Source: Symbiodinium sp. CCMP2592 (Eukaryota; Sar; Dinophyceae; Suessiales; Symbiodiniaceae). From it: a DNA stretch of 64,000 bases. The notes beneath the pieces were generated by a model. It was not told where the DNA came from. It did no database searches and saw only the letters and a list, made by a program, of their open reading frames with translations. The position numbers and the translations under genes are program-made. Below, in pieces: positions 40,456 through 52,600 of the stretch (position 1 is the first letter of the stretch; each line of letters begins with the position of its first letter). The stretch spans positions 654,579 through 718,578 of the forward strand of contig CAJNDT010003090.1 in NCBI GenBank assembly GCA_905221615.1, given 5' to 3'.

Positions 40456-42760
40456 TGTCAGTTCTTAAGGAGCGACTGGCAGCTTCCGCCTGGACTCGGC
40501 AACAGGAACTTAGACGAAGTGGTTGCCGAGGTCGAGAGATCTTGTGCCAGAGTGGGACCTATAACTCGGCAGCAAGCTTTGCGACTAGTTATAGGCATGG
40601 GCTACAATGCAGAAGCAGCCGTAGACAAGTGGCGAGACGTGGTTTCCTGGAGACGGGAGCATCACATGGATGCCGTTCGCGCACGCCTGCTTGGTGCAAT
40701 GTGCAGCCAACACCCAGTGCGTTTTTCACACGAAATTGACGTGTACAGCAAGCTATTTCGTGGTTGTCCATGTGCCCTTTTGACTGCGGATGGCCGCCCA
40801 GTTTCGGTATGGCACGCTGGTGCCACAGATATGGCTCGGGTGGGTGAGTTGCCGGCAGATCATTGCCGGAGATGGAGCCAGGAAGTTTTTGAGTACGCCG
40901 ATCTGTGGATCGCAAGAGAGACTGAGAGGACCAGATGCCTCAGTGGCTACCTCCAAGTCTATAACATGCAGGGCCTGAGCCTGCGACAGGTGACTTCTCC
41001 GGAAGTGAAAGATAGACTGAAGGCTGCTCTGTCTGCAGGCGGCTTCTATGTTGAGGCAGTGGCGCACATTTACGTGGTGAACGCTTCGCGGCTCTTCTCC
41101 ATGGCCTGGAAGCTCATCCGCGGTTTCCTGTCCCCTTGGACGGCTTCGAAGATCACAGTTTCCAGCACAGTTCCGGACGAGCTAATTGCAACCTGGCAGC
41201 TTCAGGGAGGTTGCGTGTTCTTGGCAGACTTGAGTGTGTCCATGATGTCCATGTCAAAGGCTTGTTGCATGGCCCTGCGAGGCAGACTTGGGAGGACCCT
41301 CTTCGCAGTCTTCGGAGATCCTGCACAGGCTGCTTGCGGCTGCTGCTGCTGCCTCGACCAGTTCGGAGCCGTGTCTGGCACCGGTGCAGCGGCCACATGC
41401 TGAGAACTCACGTAGGGCCTCGGAGGAAACCGCCAGCACGGCCACGGCCACAAGCGCGGGATGCGACGGCTTCGAAGCGACGGCTGAAGCGATCCTGCAC
41501 TCGAGCGAGGAGGCTTTGGAACCAATTCCAGATATTCCCGGGGCCTTGCATGTCGCAGGGTTCTTCTTGCGACCTGACCAACTCCCACCTGGTTTGGAGG
41601 ATAGGGATTTGGACGCTCTGGTCGAGGATGTGCACAGGTCGTGCTCGCAGGTGGCACCACTCTCCAGGCAGCAAGCCTTGAGACTCACACTGGGGATGGG
41701 CTACAACCCACATGCCGCTCTCGCGAAATGGAAGGAGGTAGTGGAGTGGCGGAGGACCCACAGCATGGCTCTTGTCCGGCAGGACCAGGCCGACAAAATG
41801 CGCGACACAAGCGATGTGAAGTTCCCGCATCAGGAGGAGGTGTTTGCAAAGCTGGTGTGTGTTAGCCCATGTGCTCTCGTTGCAGCAAATGGCACGCCCG
41901 TATCAATTTGGCATGCTGGAACATTGAACGTGAGTGCAGCGGCTTCTCTGCCATCTGAGAATGCCTCTCGATTGCACTTTAGATATACAGCGGAGCGTGT
42001 CTGGATCGCAGGTGCAACTTGGGCAACGTAACGTAGCTGATGAAGCCTCAAGCTTATCTCACTATGGCATTATGGCACCTTCTTCCATCAAATGGCACCA
42101 AGCACTGGATAACTAGCAGTCAAATCTGGGACTGTGAAGACCACATGTGGTGCGAAGACAGGAAGCCAAGCTTGCCACATGCTGACTGCCCAAACTCAAC
42201 AAGAGTTCAACGATTTTTCAAGGCATAAACGGACGCCGCGGGAAGGCTTGGTCCTGAAGAGGGATGTCTTGCAGTAGGCCGACGGCCAATCGGCTCGTTT
42301 CCCTTTTGCGTTTCCAAGGTGGCGCGCTGGAGCCGCGCAGTGTTTGAATACAAAGACCTCTGGATCAGCCGGCGGAGTGAGCAGCACAAAAGGCTTCTGG
42401 GATACATTCAGGTGTACGACATGCAGGGATTAACCTGGCGACATTATTCTTCGCGGGAGATTGCAGACAAGCTGAAGACGGCCTTGCAGTCTGGGAGCTT
42501 CTATGTCGAAGCAGTCAGCCACATGTACGTCATCAACGCGTCCAGACTCTTCTCCATGGTCTGGAAGGCACCTTACCCACTTGCAGGAAAAGCTGCTTTG
42601 GGGGTCCTTTCGAAATTTTTGACTCGTGCGAGGTGGTTCGCAATCTAATTTCTCCGTGGACTGCCTCGAAAATCTCTGTCTCCAGCGGAGTTCCAGATGA
42701 CCTCATTCACAGCCTAGGCTGGGCTTGCTGTCAGGCTCTATCTATTGAAGTATGGCTTGA
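40456..42760 (+). CDS. Double CRAL-TRIO (Sec14-like) domain protein
   Basis: CRAL-TRIO domains bind and exchange phosphoinositides or other lipids at membranes. Domain A follows a TTTTTTTGCAG acceptor: FLRSDWQLPPGLGNRNLDEV, RVGPITRQQALRLVIGMGYN, CLSGYLQVYNMQGLSLRQV, YVVNASRLFSMAWK then LIRGFLSPWTASKITVSSTV (to about 41175). A short intron leads to DLGGPSSQSSEILHRLLAAA and a Ser/Ala/Thr linker. The linker runs in frame into domain B, LRPDQLPPGLEDRDLDALVE (about 41570-41630), with no stop between. B has an intron of about 350 bp (roughly 41965-42318) before WSRAVFEYKDLWISRR, GYIQVYDMQGLTW and INASRLFSMVWK. It then has a 65 bp GC-AG intron (42568-42632) before VVRNLISPWTASKISVSSGV. Three exons or more; the first and last exons are not fixed. 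Confidence 0.78.
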
Positions 42761-43467
42761 GGGGATTCGCAGTCTATAACCATGCTCTTCTTTCTGCTCA
42801 GGAGGGCCTACGGCGTCTGCAGCACGGCGGTTCCGGCAGCTCATAGCCAGGCCTGGGTAGCAGTGCACTCTTGAAGCACATCGCTGATGGCCGCAGGAGC
42901 CCGGAGGAAGCTGCGAAAATGACGTCGGTTCTACGGCCTCCTGGGCAGGCCAGCTACTTCTTTTGTCCGATTCTGCCTCTCAGAGCCTCTGCAATCGCTG
43001 CAAGACAGATGCAAACCGCTCTGCAGCCATTTGGGCTTTTGTGGGCTGCCCACTCTGAGCAAGGCGCCTGCAGGCGAACTGGCGTAGGGGCTCTCCATGA
43101 TAGACGCGAATCCAGTGTCACTGGACATGGTGCTGTTTTCGCCTGCTTCACCAGATCCGCATGCAGAGGGCAGGGCCGAGAGGTGCCAATGAAACGGATA
43201 GATGCCTCAAGTCGACGAAGACATGATAGACCCGGAACTGGGGTCGCTGCATGAAACATTCGGGACGCCGCCCAGGTCTCGGAGAGCTGCAGTGCAAAGA
43301 CTTTACGCCAGAGGGGAAGATTCGTCCACGTGAGTCACCAGCAGATACTCCCAAAAGCTCTGAGCTTCGTCGAGTTCTAGCGCTGCTGGCAGCATCGCCG
43401 GCTGCGACGGTGCCCGGCGTGCCGTCGCCAAACTGCTTTTGCGGACCCGTACATTGGTCCAAGCAGG
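42761..43467. other. Stretch with weak exon-like pieces
   Basis: SELRRVLALLAASPAATVPG (about 43360-43418) loosely resembles the helix after the CRAL-TRIO domains (SEILHRLLAAAAAAS) and could be a terminal exon of the double-domain gene. Otherwise nothing recognised. Confidence 0.3.
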
Positions 43468-45831
43468 CTCCCCAGTGCTCCGAGTGCCAGTCTGGACATC
43501 GTGAACATCCCAGTGGAGGAGTTCGAGGCCATGTACAAGCTGGCGGACTTGCCTGCAGAAGCAAGGCACATACTGGTGCTGACTTACCAATTGGCGTTAG
43601 TGGAAATGGAACCGCGAGCTTCTCTGTGGATGGCACGAAACAAGGAGAAGGTCCGGGTGTGGATGGAGAAAACAGGCCGCCCCTGAACGATCCCAATGCG
43701 AGATGAAGGGAGGTGCTTGATGACGCTCTCGCATTGGGATCGTTCAGGGACGGCCTGTTTCTCCATCCACACCCCGACCTTCACCTATGCAGCAGCACAA
43801 ACAACCGTCCAGCGGTCGGTAACTAATAACAAAGAATGTGATACTCAGAGCTCAGAGGCAAAGAATGTTCACATATGCACAACTCGGCTCAAATGCGCCG
43901 TCTATTGCCACGGCGGGGCTCTAAGCCCTCAAGCAACGATCTTTGGCCACAAAAGACATATGCGCACAGATGGAGGCGCGGGTGTTCCGCATGCCACAAG
44001 CCACTAGGGGCGAACAACAAGCTCAGAAACATGTCATCAGAAAGCGAGCCGATGTCAATGAAGCCTAAGGTCTGCAAACGGTCCGACCACTCATTCTTCC
44101 AGTGGAGAAACATGGGGCAGTCGCGCAGTGCGTGTATTAGGCTCCATTCACGGGACCCGCACAGGCAAGAGTGACATAAACCACGGTGCCGGGCAGCACG
44201 CCCATCCATGAAGGGATGATTGCCACATCGAGCACGTGTCCACTCCCTTACCACATGCTCTGGCAATCTGGAAGAATGAATCTCCGAGCGAAAGTTGAGA
44301 CAGGGATGACGCACATTGAATAGTGCCAAACAGCGAAGCTGTGGCACCTCAGCCTGACGAAGTTGGAAGCCAAACTGATCCAGGGCCGGCCTGGCAAACC
44401 GTTGTTTCCAACGAGCAAGTGAACGATAATCACGGCCAGGCACGACTCCGGCAGCAGCAGGCAAGGTATACCGGCATTGTTCAGACCGCTCCGAACCTGA
44501 TGCGCCCAGGAGGAGGCAATACCGAGAGCATAGCGAAAAACGCGAGCAGCCAGACTGCGATGGGCACCATGCGGGTCAGCTGGGCAAAGACGGCCAAACA
44601 GGCTTGCTTGGGATTTCCCCGGAACAGGGGGCCCAACCGAGTTCACCTAGGACTGCCGCACTTGGGGCACCTGGAGGCCAACCAAGTAGACGGCGACCCC
44701 ATTGCCGCACCTGTTTATCAAGACGGCGCACACATGCATCGTCTAGGAAGGCAGCGCCATGAAGCATTGAAGGCAGCACATAGGCTTGGAAAAGGCTGCG
44801 GCGAAAACCGGTGACGGCTTGCAGCCCAAGCAATGGATTGGTGGAACTTGCGCGCCCACCCTTCTCAAGAAGGCGATCCGTCTCCTTTTTCCACTTTCTG
44901 GATGATTGGAAAACAACACCCAAGTAGCGGTATTCGGGTACCACCGGAACGACGGAGCCCTGTAGCGAGAAGTGGAAGTCCACGAACCTACTGCCAACCA
45001 CAAGGACGGCAGTTTTCTCAGGGCCAATCCCGAAGGAAAAGCGCCAACGACCCAAGCACCGATGACATCAAGAGCACGCTGCAACTCTTGGCGAGTCTCG
45101 GCCAGGATAACCAAATCATTTGCATAAATAATAAGCAAGGTAACACGGGGTGCATTGGGCCCAGGACCTACGGCAACACCCGGGCAAGCAGCACGCACTG
45201 CCGCAGAAATGCCATCAAAAAGAATATTGAACAACAAAGGGCCAAGAGCACTGCCGTACCCCAGCGTGCTCTTCCCAAGATTGTGATAATACCCCATTGA
45301 CCAGAACGCTGGCGCGCGTGTTGCACAGGAGGTCATCCAAAAGCTTCCATAACGAGCCCGTGATACCCATTTCTGCGAGCTTGACTATGCACGTTCTCTT
45401 CTTTGACAAGTTTGTCAAAGTGGGCAAGAGCCAGGACTTGGCGAGAGAGCCGCAGCTGCTCGCGAGATTAAGGTCGTACGCTCGTCAGCAGCAGGCTATG
45501 ATGACCGCCGCACCCGTGATCTTTGTCTCTATGACTCTATGTCAAACTGGCACGCCGAACTGGCGGGGGCTCCGTGCACATGCACTTGCATGCCTATTAT
45601 CCTGAATGGCGCTTGCAGGTTCCTTCACAAAAAAGTGCTACCTATGGCCCTGAATCCTACAGCGTCGATGGATTGAGTGTTGTGTTGAACAGCGTGGCCT
45701 TTGCCGTTGGCCGCACGATGTCGCAGTTGCAGGCTGGCAAGAATGCCTTGACGCAGCTGCGGAAGCAGCAGATCGAGGGGAAGAGCACCGCTCTCACCAA
45801 GGAAGAATTAAGCGAGAGCTTGTTTTTGTGA
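43468..45831 (+). CDS. Hypothetical gene split by an antisense LINE
   Basis: Three exon-like pieces on +: PVEEFEAMYKLADLPAEARH, LVLTYQLALVEMEPRASLWM and ARNKEKVRVWMEKTGRP (43500-43685); then beyond the LINE KSQDLAREPQLLARLRSYAR with QQQAMMTAAP (about 45425-45515); then YGPESYSVDGLSVVLNSVAF, GRTMSQLQAGKNALTQLRKQ and TALTKEELSESLFL with a stop at 45831. They are all predicted helical and charged, as in one protein, and the LINE occupies the interval between the first two. That they form one gene is inference. No family recognised. Confidence 0.4.
43647..43782. repeat. Imperfect inverted repeat (about 55 bp arms)
   Basis: Left arm 43647-43702 and right arm 43728-43782 are reverse complements except for two substitutions and one indel, with a 25 nt spacer. 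The left arm is the end of an exon (EKVRVWMEKTGRP, stop); the right arm is an inverted copy of it lying between that exon and the 3' side of the antisense LINE. It can form a strong hairpin. Confidence 0.93.
43790..45430 (-). mobile_element. 5'-truncated LINE fragment (reverse transcriptase and Cys-rich finger)
   Basis: On the minus strand, from 45427 downward: VKLAEMGITGSLWKLLDDLL with ASVLVNGVLSQSW; SALGPLLFNILFDGI; the active-site box as IIYANDLVILAE (45150-45110 region); MLHGAAFLDDACVRRLDKQV with GWPPGAPSAAVLGELGWAP; then the finger RCGNHPFMDGRAARHRGLCH and CGSREWSLIHALRDCP (about 44250-44110). Three frames are used, so it is broken. The catalytic YADD is YAND. The type (GS-x-LGPLLFN) differs from the 17.6 kb LINE. 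It starts inside the reverse transcriptase, as usual for 5'-truncated copies. Confidence 0.85.
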
Positions 45832-46292
45832 GCTGAAGGCTCCTATGGGGCAAGAATGCACGTTGCAGCCGATGGCTGCCTTTCTCGCAAAGAGCTGCGT
45901 GTGATGTGATCGTCACATGCAATGTTTGAGCTTGAACCTAACAGGCTTCATGTACAGCTAATAGCAACCTCCGTAGGGTCTTCGAAGAAGCTCCAGGACC
46001 TGGGGGCTTTTTGCACTTCCCTTCAATCGTTTCATTCCGGCTCAGCTCAGGGCTTGGGTCCTCATGATGCTTGCTTTGTGGCAACTGGGTTTATGTCGAG
46101 ACCCTGCAGGTTCCGGAGCCCATCTCACCCACTTCACCTTTGGCCAACTGTTCCGTCGCCACAGAAATTGGCTCGCTTCAGTCTGAGCTCCTTGGGAGGC
46201 GACAGTTAAGTTAGATCTAGAAGAAGGCCTGATGAGCAGCTGAACCGAGGTGCACTGGTGCACCCAAGCCCGCGCTCGACATCGAGACTGAC

Positions 46293-47330
46293 ATGAGCTC
46301 TGCAAATCTGGAAGAACCATTGTCTCCCGGAACACGCTGCGTTGCTGGATATTTCTTAGAGCGGAGCCAGCTACCACCTGGCTGGGAGGGCCACGATTTG
46401 AACGCCCTTGTTGCAGAAATCCACGGCACATGCTCTCACATCTCGCCGTTGACAATGCAACAAGCCCTTCGTTTAATGCTAGGCATGGGCTACGATCGGT
46501 TCGCTGCAGTTTCCAAGTGGCGTGAGATCGCCACCTGGCGCGAGACGCATGGCTTAGAGAACATCCGCGCTCAGCAGGTGGCCACGCTCGAGTCAACAAA
46601 GCCTATAAGCTTTCCCTCCGAGGAGGAGATTTACACCAAGTTCTTGAAGGTCTGCCCTTGCGCACTCTTGGCTTCGAACGGGGCTCCAGTGTCCGTGTGG
46701 CATGCCAAGACTCTGAACCCCAGTGCTGTAGCTGAGCTATCTGCTGCGGACATATCCTCTTGGAGCCACGCAGTCTTCGAATACAAGGACGTGTGGATTT
46801 CGCGGGAAAGTGAAGAAAGAAGACGGCTTATTGGATACATTCAAGTCTACGACATGCAGGGTGTTGGCCTGCGCCACTTGACCTCGAGAGACATCGGCGA
46901 GAAGTTGAAAGGCTGCTTGCAGCCAGGGGCTTTCTACATGGAGGCGGTTTCGCACATGTATGTCGTGAACGCTTCGGCTTTGTTCTCCATGGCTTGGAAG
47001 GTGGGGTTGCAGTTTACATGATTGTAGTATGATGTAGTCTTCCTTTCCATGTTTGTTCATTCGTGACGAGGTGATTCGGAATTTGATTTCTCCGTGGACA
47101 GCATCAAAGATTACCGTATCGAACAACATCCCCGATGAGACTTGTGCTAAAGTTGTGTGTCAGTTTCCGGTACCGCTCTGAGCCGAGGAGCTGGTTCGTG
47201 ACCTGGGTGGGCCCGATTCGGCGGCGTTCGGAGCCCTGAAAGAGATCCTGGCTGCAGAAGCAGATGACATTGGCTTCGCTCCCGGTTTGTTTTGGATTGT
47301 TGGAACTTGAGATGTCTCGTCGCTACACTG
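46293..47330 (+). CDS. Single CRAL-TRIO (Sec14-like) domain protein
   Basis: Third member of the local family, predicted lipid-binding or lipid-transfer. ATG at 46293 (MSSANLEEPLSPG). The domain runs: YFLERSQLPPGWEGHDLNAL, ISPLTMQQALRLMLGMGYD, PVSVWHAKTLNP, IGYIQVYDMQGVGLRHLTS, MYVVNASALFSMAWK (to 47000). A 70 bp GT-AG intron follows (47001-47070), then VIRNLISPWTASKITVSNNI (47071-47130). A further exon, EELVRDLGGPDSAAFGALKE with ILAAEADDIGFAP (about 47187-47284), matches the helix after domain A at 41290. The true stop was not fixed. Very similar to domains A and B of the upstream gene, so it arose by local duplication. Confidence 0.78.
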
Positions 47331-49184
47331 CCCCACCGAGGTCGATTTCCGGTCATGCGCCCATGCACGGCCATCTGATTCTGCCGTCCGGGCCTGAGGT
47401 TGCCGCAGGCGGCTTTCCTACACCTGAATCTTCCCGTGTTCTCGGCTCAAGACCAGGCCAAAGCATCTTTAAGGGCGTCCAACTCGCCATGACCGCCGTG
47501 ACGAGACTTTCTCCGCTGCCATGAGACCTTCCGTCGGATTAGCTGATTAGCTCCTCTTGAGCTCCTGGTTGGGCATTCGGCGTTCCCCGCACCAGCGACT
47601 TGCACTTCACAGTCCGTCAGGCACTCATGGCACTCGCCTGGCTGGCCAGCTGAGGCAGTTCTCTCAGCTAGACGGGTGCCATGAGTGCATGGCGACACCA
47701 CCAGCTTTGGCTTTAAGCAAGAGCCTGCCGATCTTTCCAGGGGGACATGGCCATGCCATGAAGGACCTCCTCGCTGCCCTCACAGCAGGTGAAATTTTGA
47801 ATTATTGTCATGTGGAGGATCTGCTTTGGCATGGCAAAAGCCGTCAGCAAGATATAGTCCCAATTGACCAAGATACGGGACACCAGCTTGTTTTTTTTCG
47901 AACGTGCTGTGCGCAAAACAGGCATGCCAGTCATGTCAGCATTCGGCAGTCGCAGACATGTGAAGCTAAGGCAGGCCTGCGCGCCTTGCGCCGAGCAAAT
48001 ACCGCTTGTTGTCAAAGCAGCTGCGAGCCAGTGCACGATTCACTGGATGCACAACATGTGCCAGCGGGTTCTTGCGATGTCTCTCGCAAGTATCAACAAT
48101 AAGTTTCACTGCGCGCACACTTTGTTTAGATCTCGTCTGGCCAATGTGCGACGTGCCGCCTCCCGACAGGCTGCAGAATGCCTTTCAGAGGCAGTCTGCA
48201 ATTGAAGTTGCCAGGCATGAATTTGCCACATATGTTCACCAACCTGCTCTTGAGATTGCATGCGCCGATATGGCACAGGACTGTCGCCAGAGCAAGCCGC
48301 ATTACGATGCATTGCCGGTGCAGCTGTGATGCGCCATGCATGCATGCACCTGTTTTTGCTGCTGCGCAGCTGCAGGCAGACTGAGGCAGGCAACAGTCCT
48401 GCAAACCTCGCACCTATTGCCAAAGCCCCGTGGCGCACTTGCAATGCGATCTTTGAACTGTAAAACGCAACTTGTTCAACCCCTGGACATATTGCCTGTT
48501 CATTGGCTGTTGACGCAGCCTGAGGTGGGCCACACGGCTGCTTAAGCCACTTCTTGCTTGACTCCACGTCAGAACATTTTGCCTTGGACATGAGATGTCC
48601 CGTATGCATTTCAGCTAGCCTGAAAAGGCAGGTTGTTGAGGCCATGCCCTGCGCATGCAGCGAGCCTGCTGCGGGCATGAAGTCGCTGGCGTGTTCTGCA
48701 TTGCAACTCCAAAGCAGAGCCCACCCCGCCTCGCCTCACCTTGGAAGGCCGACGGATGCCGGTCGTCTGTCGGCAACAAAGACTCGGTGCAGCTTAGCAA
48801 GGCAAAATGCAGCCACTGCCAAGCCCAAGCCCCATGTCCAGCGTCACCTGCACTCTGATGCTACACACATTCGTCCATGCAAGCGGTGCTACATTTGTCT
48901 CGAGTTGGTTTGTACCAGGTCATGACGACAACGCCTGCCGGCTCGATTCAGGTCAAAGCAGGTACCTCATTGAACATGTAATCGTTACGCCTAGTAGAAG
49001 CAAGCACCTATTTCCACTGAACCGGCAATGGCGAAGGACTACGAGAGAAATCGAAACAGCACAGGAGTACTTGAAATCATGAGCTCCAACTTGCTCGTTT
49101 CCGCTTTTTTTCTCCTGTTGGTGGAGGCACGACTGCTGCCAGATTGCAGCTGAGTTCAAAGTCCTGCCGCACCCGCCATGTCTC
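47331..49184. other. Stretch without a supported gene
   Basis: Only short overlapping frames on both strands with no recognisable domain. A perfect 13 bp inverted repeat (47621-47633 with 47676-47688, GCACTCATGGCAC) is the only structure noted. Confidence 0.4.
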
Positions 49185-49231
49185 GCTTCTCTGTCTCTGT
49201 CTCTGTCTCTGTTGCTCTCGCTCTCGCTCTC

Positions 49232-49281
<50 letters not shown>

Positions 49282-49285
49282 CCCC
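49185..49285. repeat. CT/TCTCTG microsatellite
   Basis: Run of CTCTGT and CTCTCT dinucleotide-type repeats. Frames through it (poly Leu/Ser, Arg/Glu) are artefacts. Confidence 0.96.
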
Positions 49286-49672
49286 TCGCTCTGCGGCCAG
49301 GAGGCTGCGGCAGTTGCGTCCTGCACTGCCATACGAGGCGGCTTACATGCAAGATGGCTTATATGCAAGACGTTACATCGTGCGTTTTGGGAGGTCGGTA
49401 GACCTGTATCCTGTACATCTATCCCTACCTCAGTAGCACAAAAGAGCAAACTAGCTCGTTTTGTACTTGTGTTTGTATGACCTTCTTAGGTGCGTAGGCA
49501 CCACAAGACAGCAAGCACCTACAAGCACAGTGAAGCACATTCTGTGAAAGGAAACTGGGACGCACTTGTCTCCATGTGTCTGTTGCCATCACTGTTTGAA
49601 GTTTGAAGTTTGGGCAAGTCTTGCGGGCACACCGGAGCTTAGCGCTAAAACATCTTAGCGCGCGAAATTCAG

Positions 49673-52600
49673 GTTCAGACGAGGAGGCCTTCCGTTGTGC
49701 GGCTCTCGTGACTGATGATGTCAACACTAAATTTTTGATGCGATCTTCGAACAAGAGCTCCTCGGTCGAACACTTCGAACTGTACACGAATCTCAGTGCT
49801 GTGGTGATGCAACCTACCTGGAACGGCAGCGAGTGCAACGTTCCTGCCAATGTTGAAGCATCGATACAGTACATGTCGGATGTCGTTCAGCTCAACCATG
49901 GACACTTTGCGGCAGGAACTGGCAACTGTGGGTCCACATTCATGTCCGCAAGGCTTTATTGTTTCCGTGGGGCCGGTGCGTCCAGCTCACGATTGTACAT
50001 GTCAGTACAGTCGGATGAAAATGCACAGGTGGTGGCATACATTCGGGCAAAGCCAGGCAATGATGAGAGCCACAAGAGCATTTCCATGGATGTAGGTGGC
50101 AGTGGCGGCCGCAATGCTTTTCATCTCTTTACGATTCCCAAAGATGACGAGCTTGATTTATGGCGGTTGAGTATGACTGTGCGGGAAGAGTTCCGTAAAC
50201 CCGCCAGCGTCTATCACGCCTACATCATGCACGTGACGTCGCCGTGCATTTCCAAAGTGGTGGATTCTGGCGGCTGCTTTGACCCGGTGAGAGTTTGGTC
50301 TTGCACTCAATCGGTTCCTGTGTCTTTCAGGCGGCCAACTGCTTTCGGGAATTTGCGCATCTCTATGAGCCTCAGCTTTTCCGAGTCAGCACGGATGACT
50401 ATTAGTAGAGGCAGGAGTCTGGAAGCTCTGCTCTTTCCTTTCCAGGGTGTAGTTTAGGATTCGGAGTCTCATGATCACTGGGTCCCTGGGTTTGGAACAT
50501 GAAGGCTCCCTCCCGCGACTTCGGTCTGGCCGATGGGTCCTCTTCGTGGTCTGCAACATCGATAATTTACATCAACCCTGTCCCGAGGCCACCATCGACG
50601 TAAAGTTTTCTGCAGGGTACAATCAGAGGAAGAAGCTTTGGATAGGTGCTGCCATCATGATATTCGGTCCTGCGGGGATCCTCTTCGTTGTCAATGCGAT
50701 GTACTGGCTGGCCTATCTTTTTCTGTATAAGATGAGCTCGCCTTCACTTCAGACACAGGACCGTTTGTGGCCTGTTTTCATGTCACTGCCAGGCCGCATG
50801 CACCTCGACATGCTCCGTGAGAAAGTGCGCCTAATTTCTCGACCGATTCCCTTCTTTCCGGCATTGTTGGCCCTTATGATCGGGGTATTCTTGGCCACTG
50901 CGGCTCAGTTTGTCATAACGCATTATGGCCTGATGGTGCGCACTGGAAGCAGGGATATTTGCTTCTACAACGAGAAGTGCTTCTCGCCAGGTGTTGTATG
51001 GGATATCCCATGGAATAACTTCTTGTCCAACCTTGCGTACTTCGTGGCTGGAGCTCATACCATGCTTCAGGCATTCTTTGCAGAGGTCCGGTGCCGAAGT
51101 TTCCTGCGCCGGACCATGTCGGCATTGTACAAGCATTTGAATCTCCAGACCGAGATCGGTCTTACGAAGGCACAGTGGGTTCGACTTTTTGACAGCGTAG
51201 ATCTGAACGGAAGTGGCTCCGTCTCCAGGCAGGAGTGGTACACTCAATACGGGCATGCGCTTGCCTTCGATTTCATCGACAAAAACCAGGATAACCTCCT
51301 GTCTCGAGAAGAGTGGTCCAATGCCTTTGACCTTATGGACATAGATGGTGATGGCTATCTGACAGAAATTAAGTTCCAGACAGCGTCATCTCAGATAGAT
51401 CTTCGAGCCTTCTACGCAGTGGGCACTACTTTTGTTGCCGAGGGCATTGGAAGCATGTGCTACCATCTCTGCCCATCTGTTGAAACGTTTCAGTTCGACA
51501 CGTGTTTCATGATACCGATTGCGAACCTGTTGACCATCGCGCTTGCGGAATGGAGCGGGACGGACCTTGATACGATCTCGGCCTTGAGGTACTTCGTCTA
51601 CATCCTGATGCATGGCCTTCTCAGTCACAGGTTGGCTTTACCTGGGTAGCATGCTGGGTGTAAAAGTTGCTGCTAGAAAGTCGAGGAGCTGCTTTGGCCA
51701 AGGACACCGGTTTGGCTGATCAACTTTATCGGCACGTGGTATGACATCGATGTCTTTGACTGCGAATGGCTCTACTGGTTGTATTCGTTTCTGGTTGTGG
51801 CCCCTCAGCTGCAAAGCATCCATTGGTCTCCTCCAGTATATCACCTGGTCGTAGAGGGGGGGTTCTTCGACCCTCAGGCCGCTCTGCAAACAAAAACCCT
51901 AAAGCGTCTATTGCAGTGCACTGCAGGTCTGGACCGTGGCAGCTGTGTCTGCCTTAAACCGCGTTTTTGCAACGCCGAAGATAGGAAAACACGGCACTTG
52001 GCTGATGCGAGCACTGCAAGCCCTCATCATACTCCTGGTATTGAGTCTTGGCTTGAGAGGGGCTCTCTGACTCTCTTTGGGCAGGCTTGGTCACCCCCCC
52101 ACAGCCAAGGGTGGCATATGTAGAGCCGAGCGCCACTTGGCGATAAAGAGAGCTTTTTTGTTGGACGGGCTTCATCCAAATATCGGACTGCTCGGAAAGT
52201 TTCGTGGCCCATGGGGTGCAACAGTGCAAGAGATGCGCAGGAACCTGTTGTGGTGCGTAGTGCCCTGAGAAAAGTCAGCACAGTTCACAGATGCAATTGT
52301 CTTCGGTTAGTACTGAGGAGGGTAGTTGCTGTAATTGCTAGCGTAGTCCCTCGTGTGCAAGTGCCCTCCGAAGCTGGCTCGGCGTTTGCCAGGTGCGGCG
52401 AGGCCTCGGAGGGACCGCCAATACATTCCTGCTACTTTCCATCATAGTCATGATCGTGGTCGTCAGCCGGCAAATCTACTTGCAGGACCGTGCTGCCACT
52501 TTTACCCCAGCGAAGTTCCATTCACGATTCGTCCACAGGACTTGCAGTTCGTGACCTGCGAGGACGGGTGACGTGAAAATCGGCCCTTTGTCATTGCCAC

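Noticed and set aside
47621..47688. Perfect 13 bp inverted repeat as a terminator or regulatory hairpin
   Set aside because: Stem is short with a 42 nt loop and lies in sequence without a gene; no bacterial-type terminator is expected in this genome.
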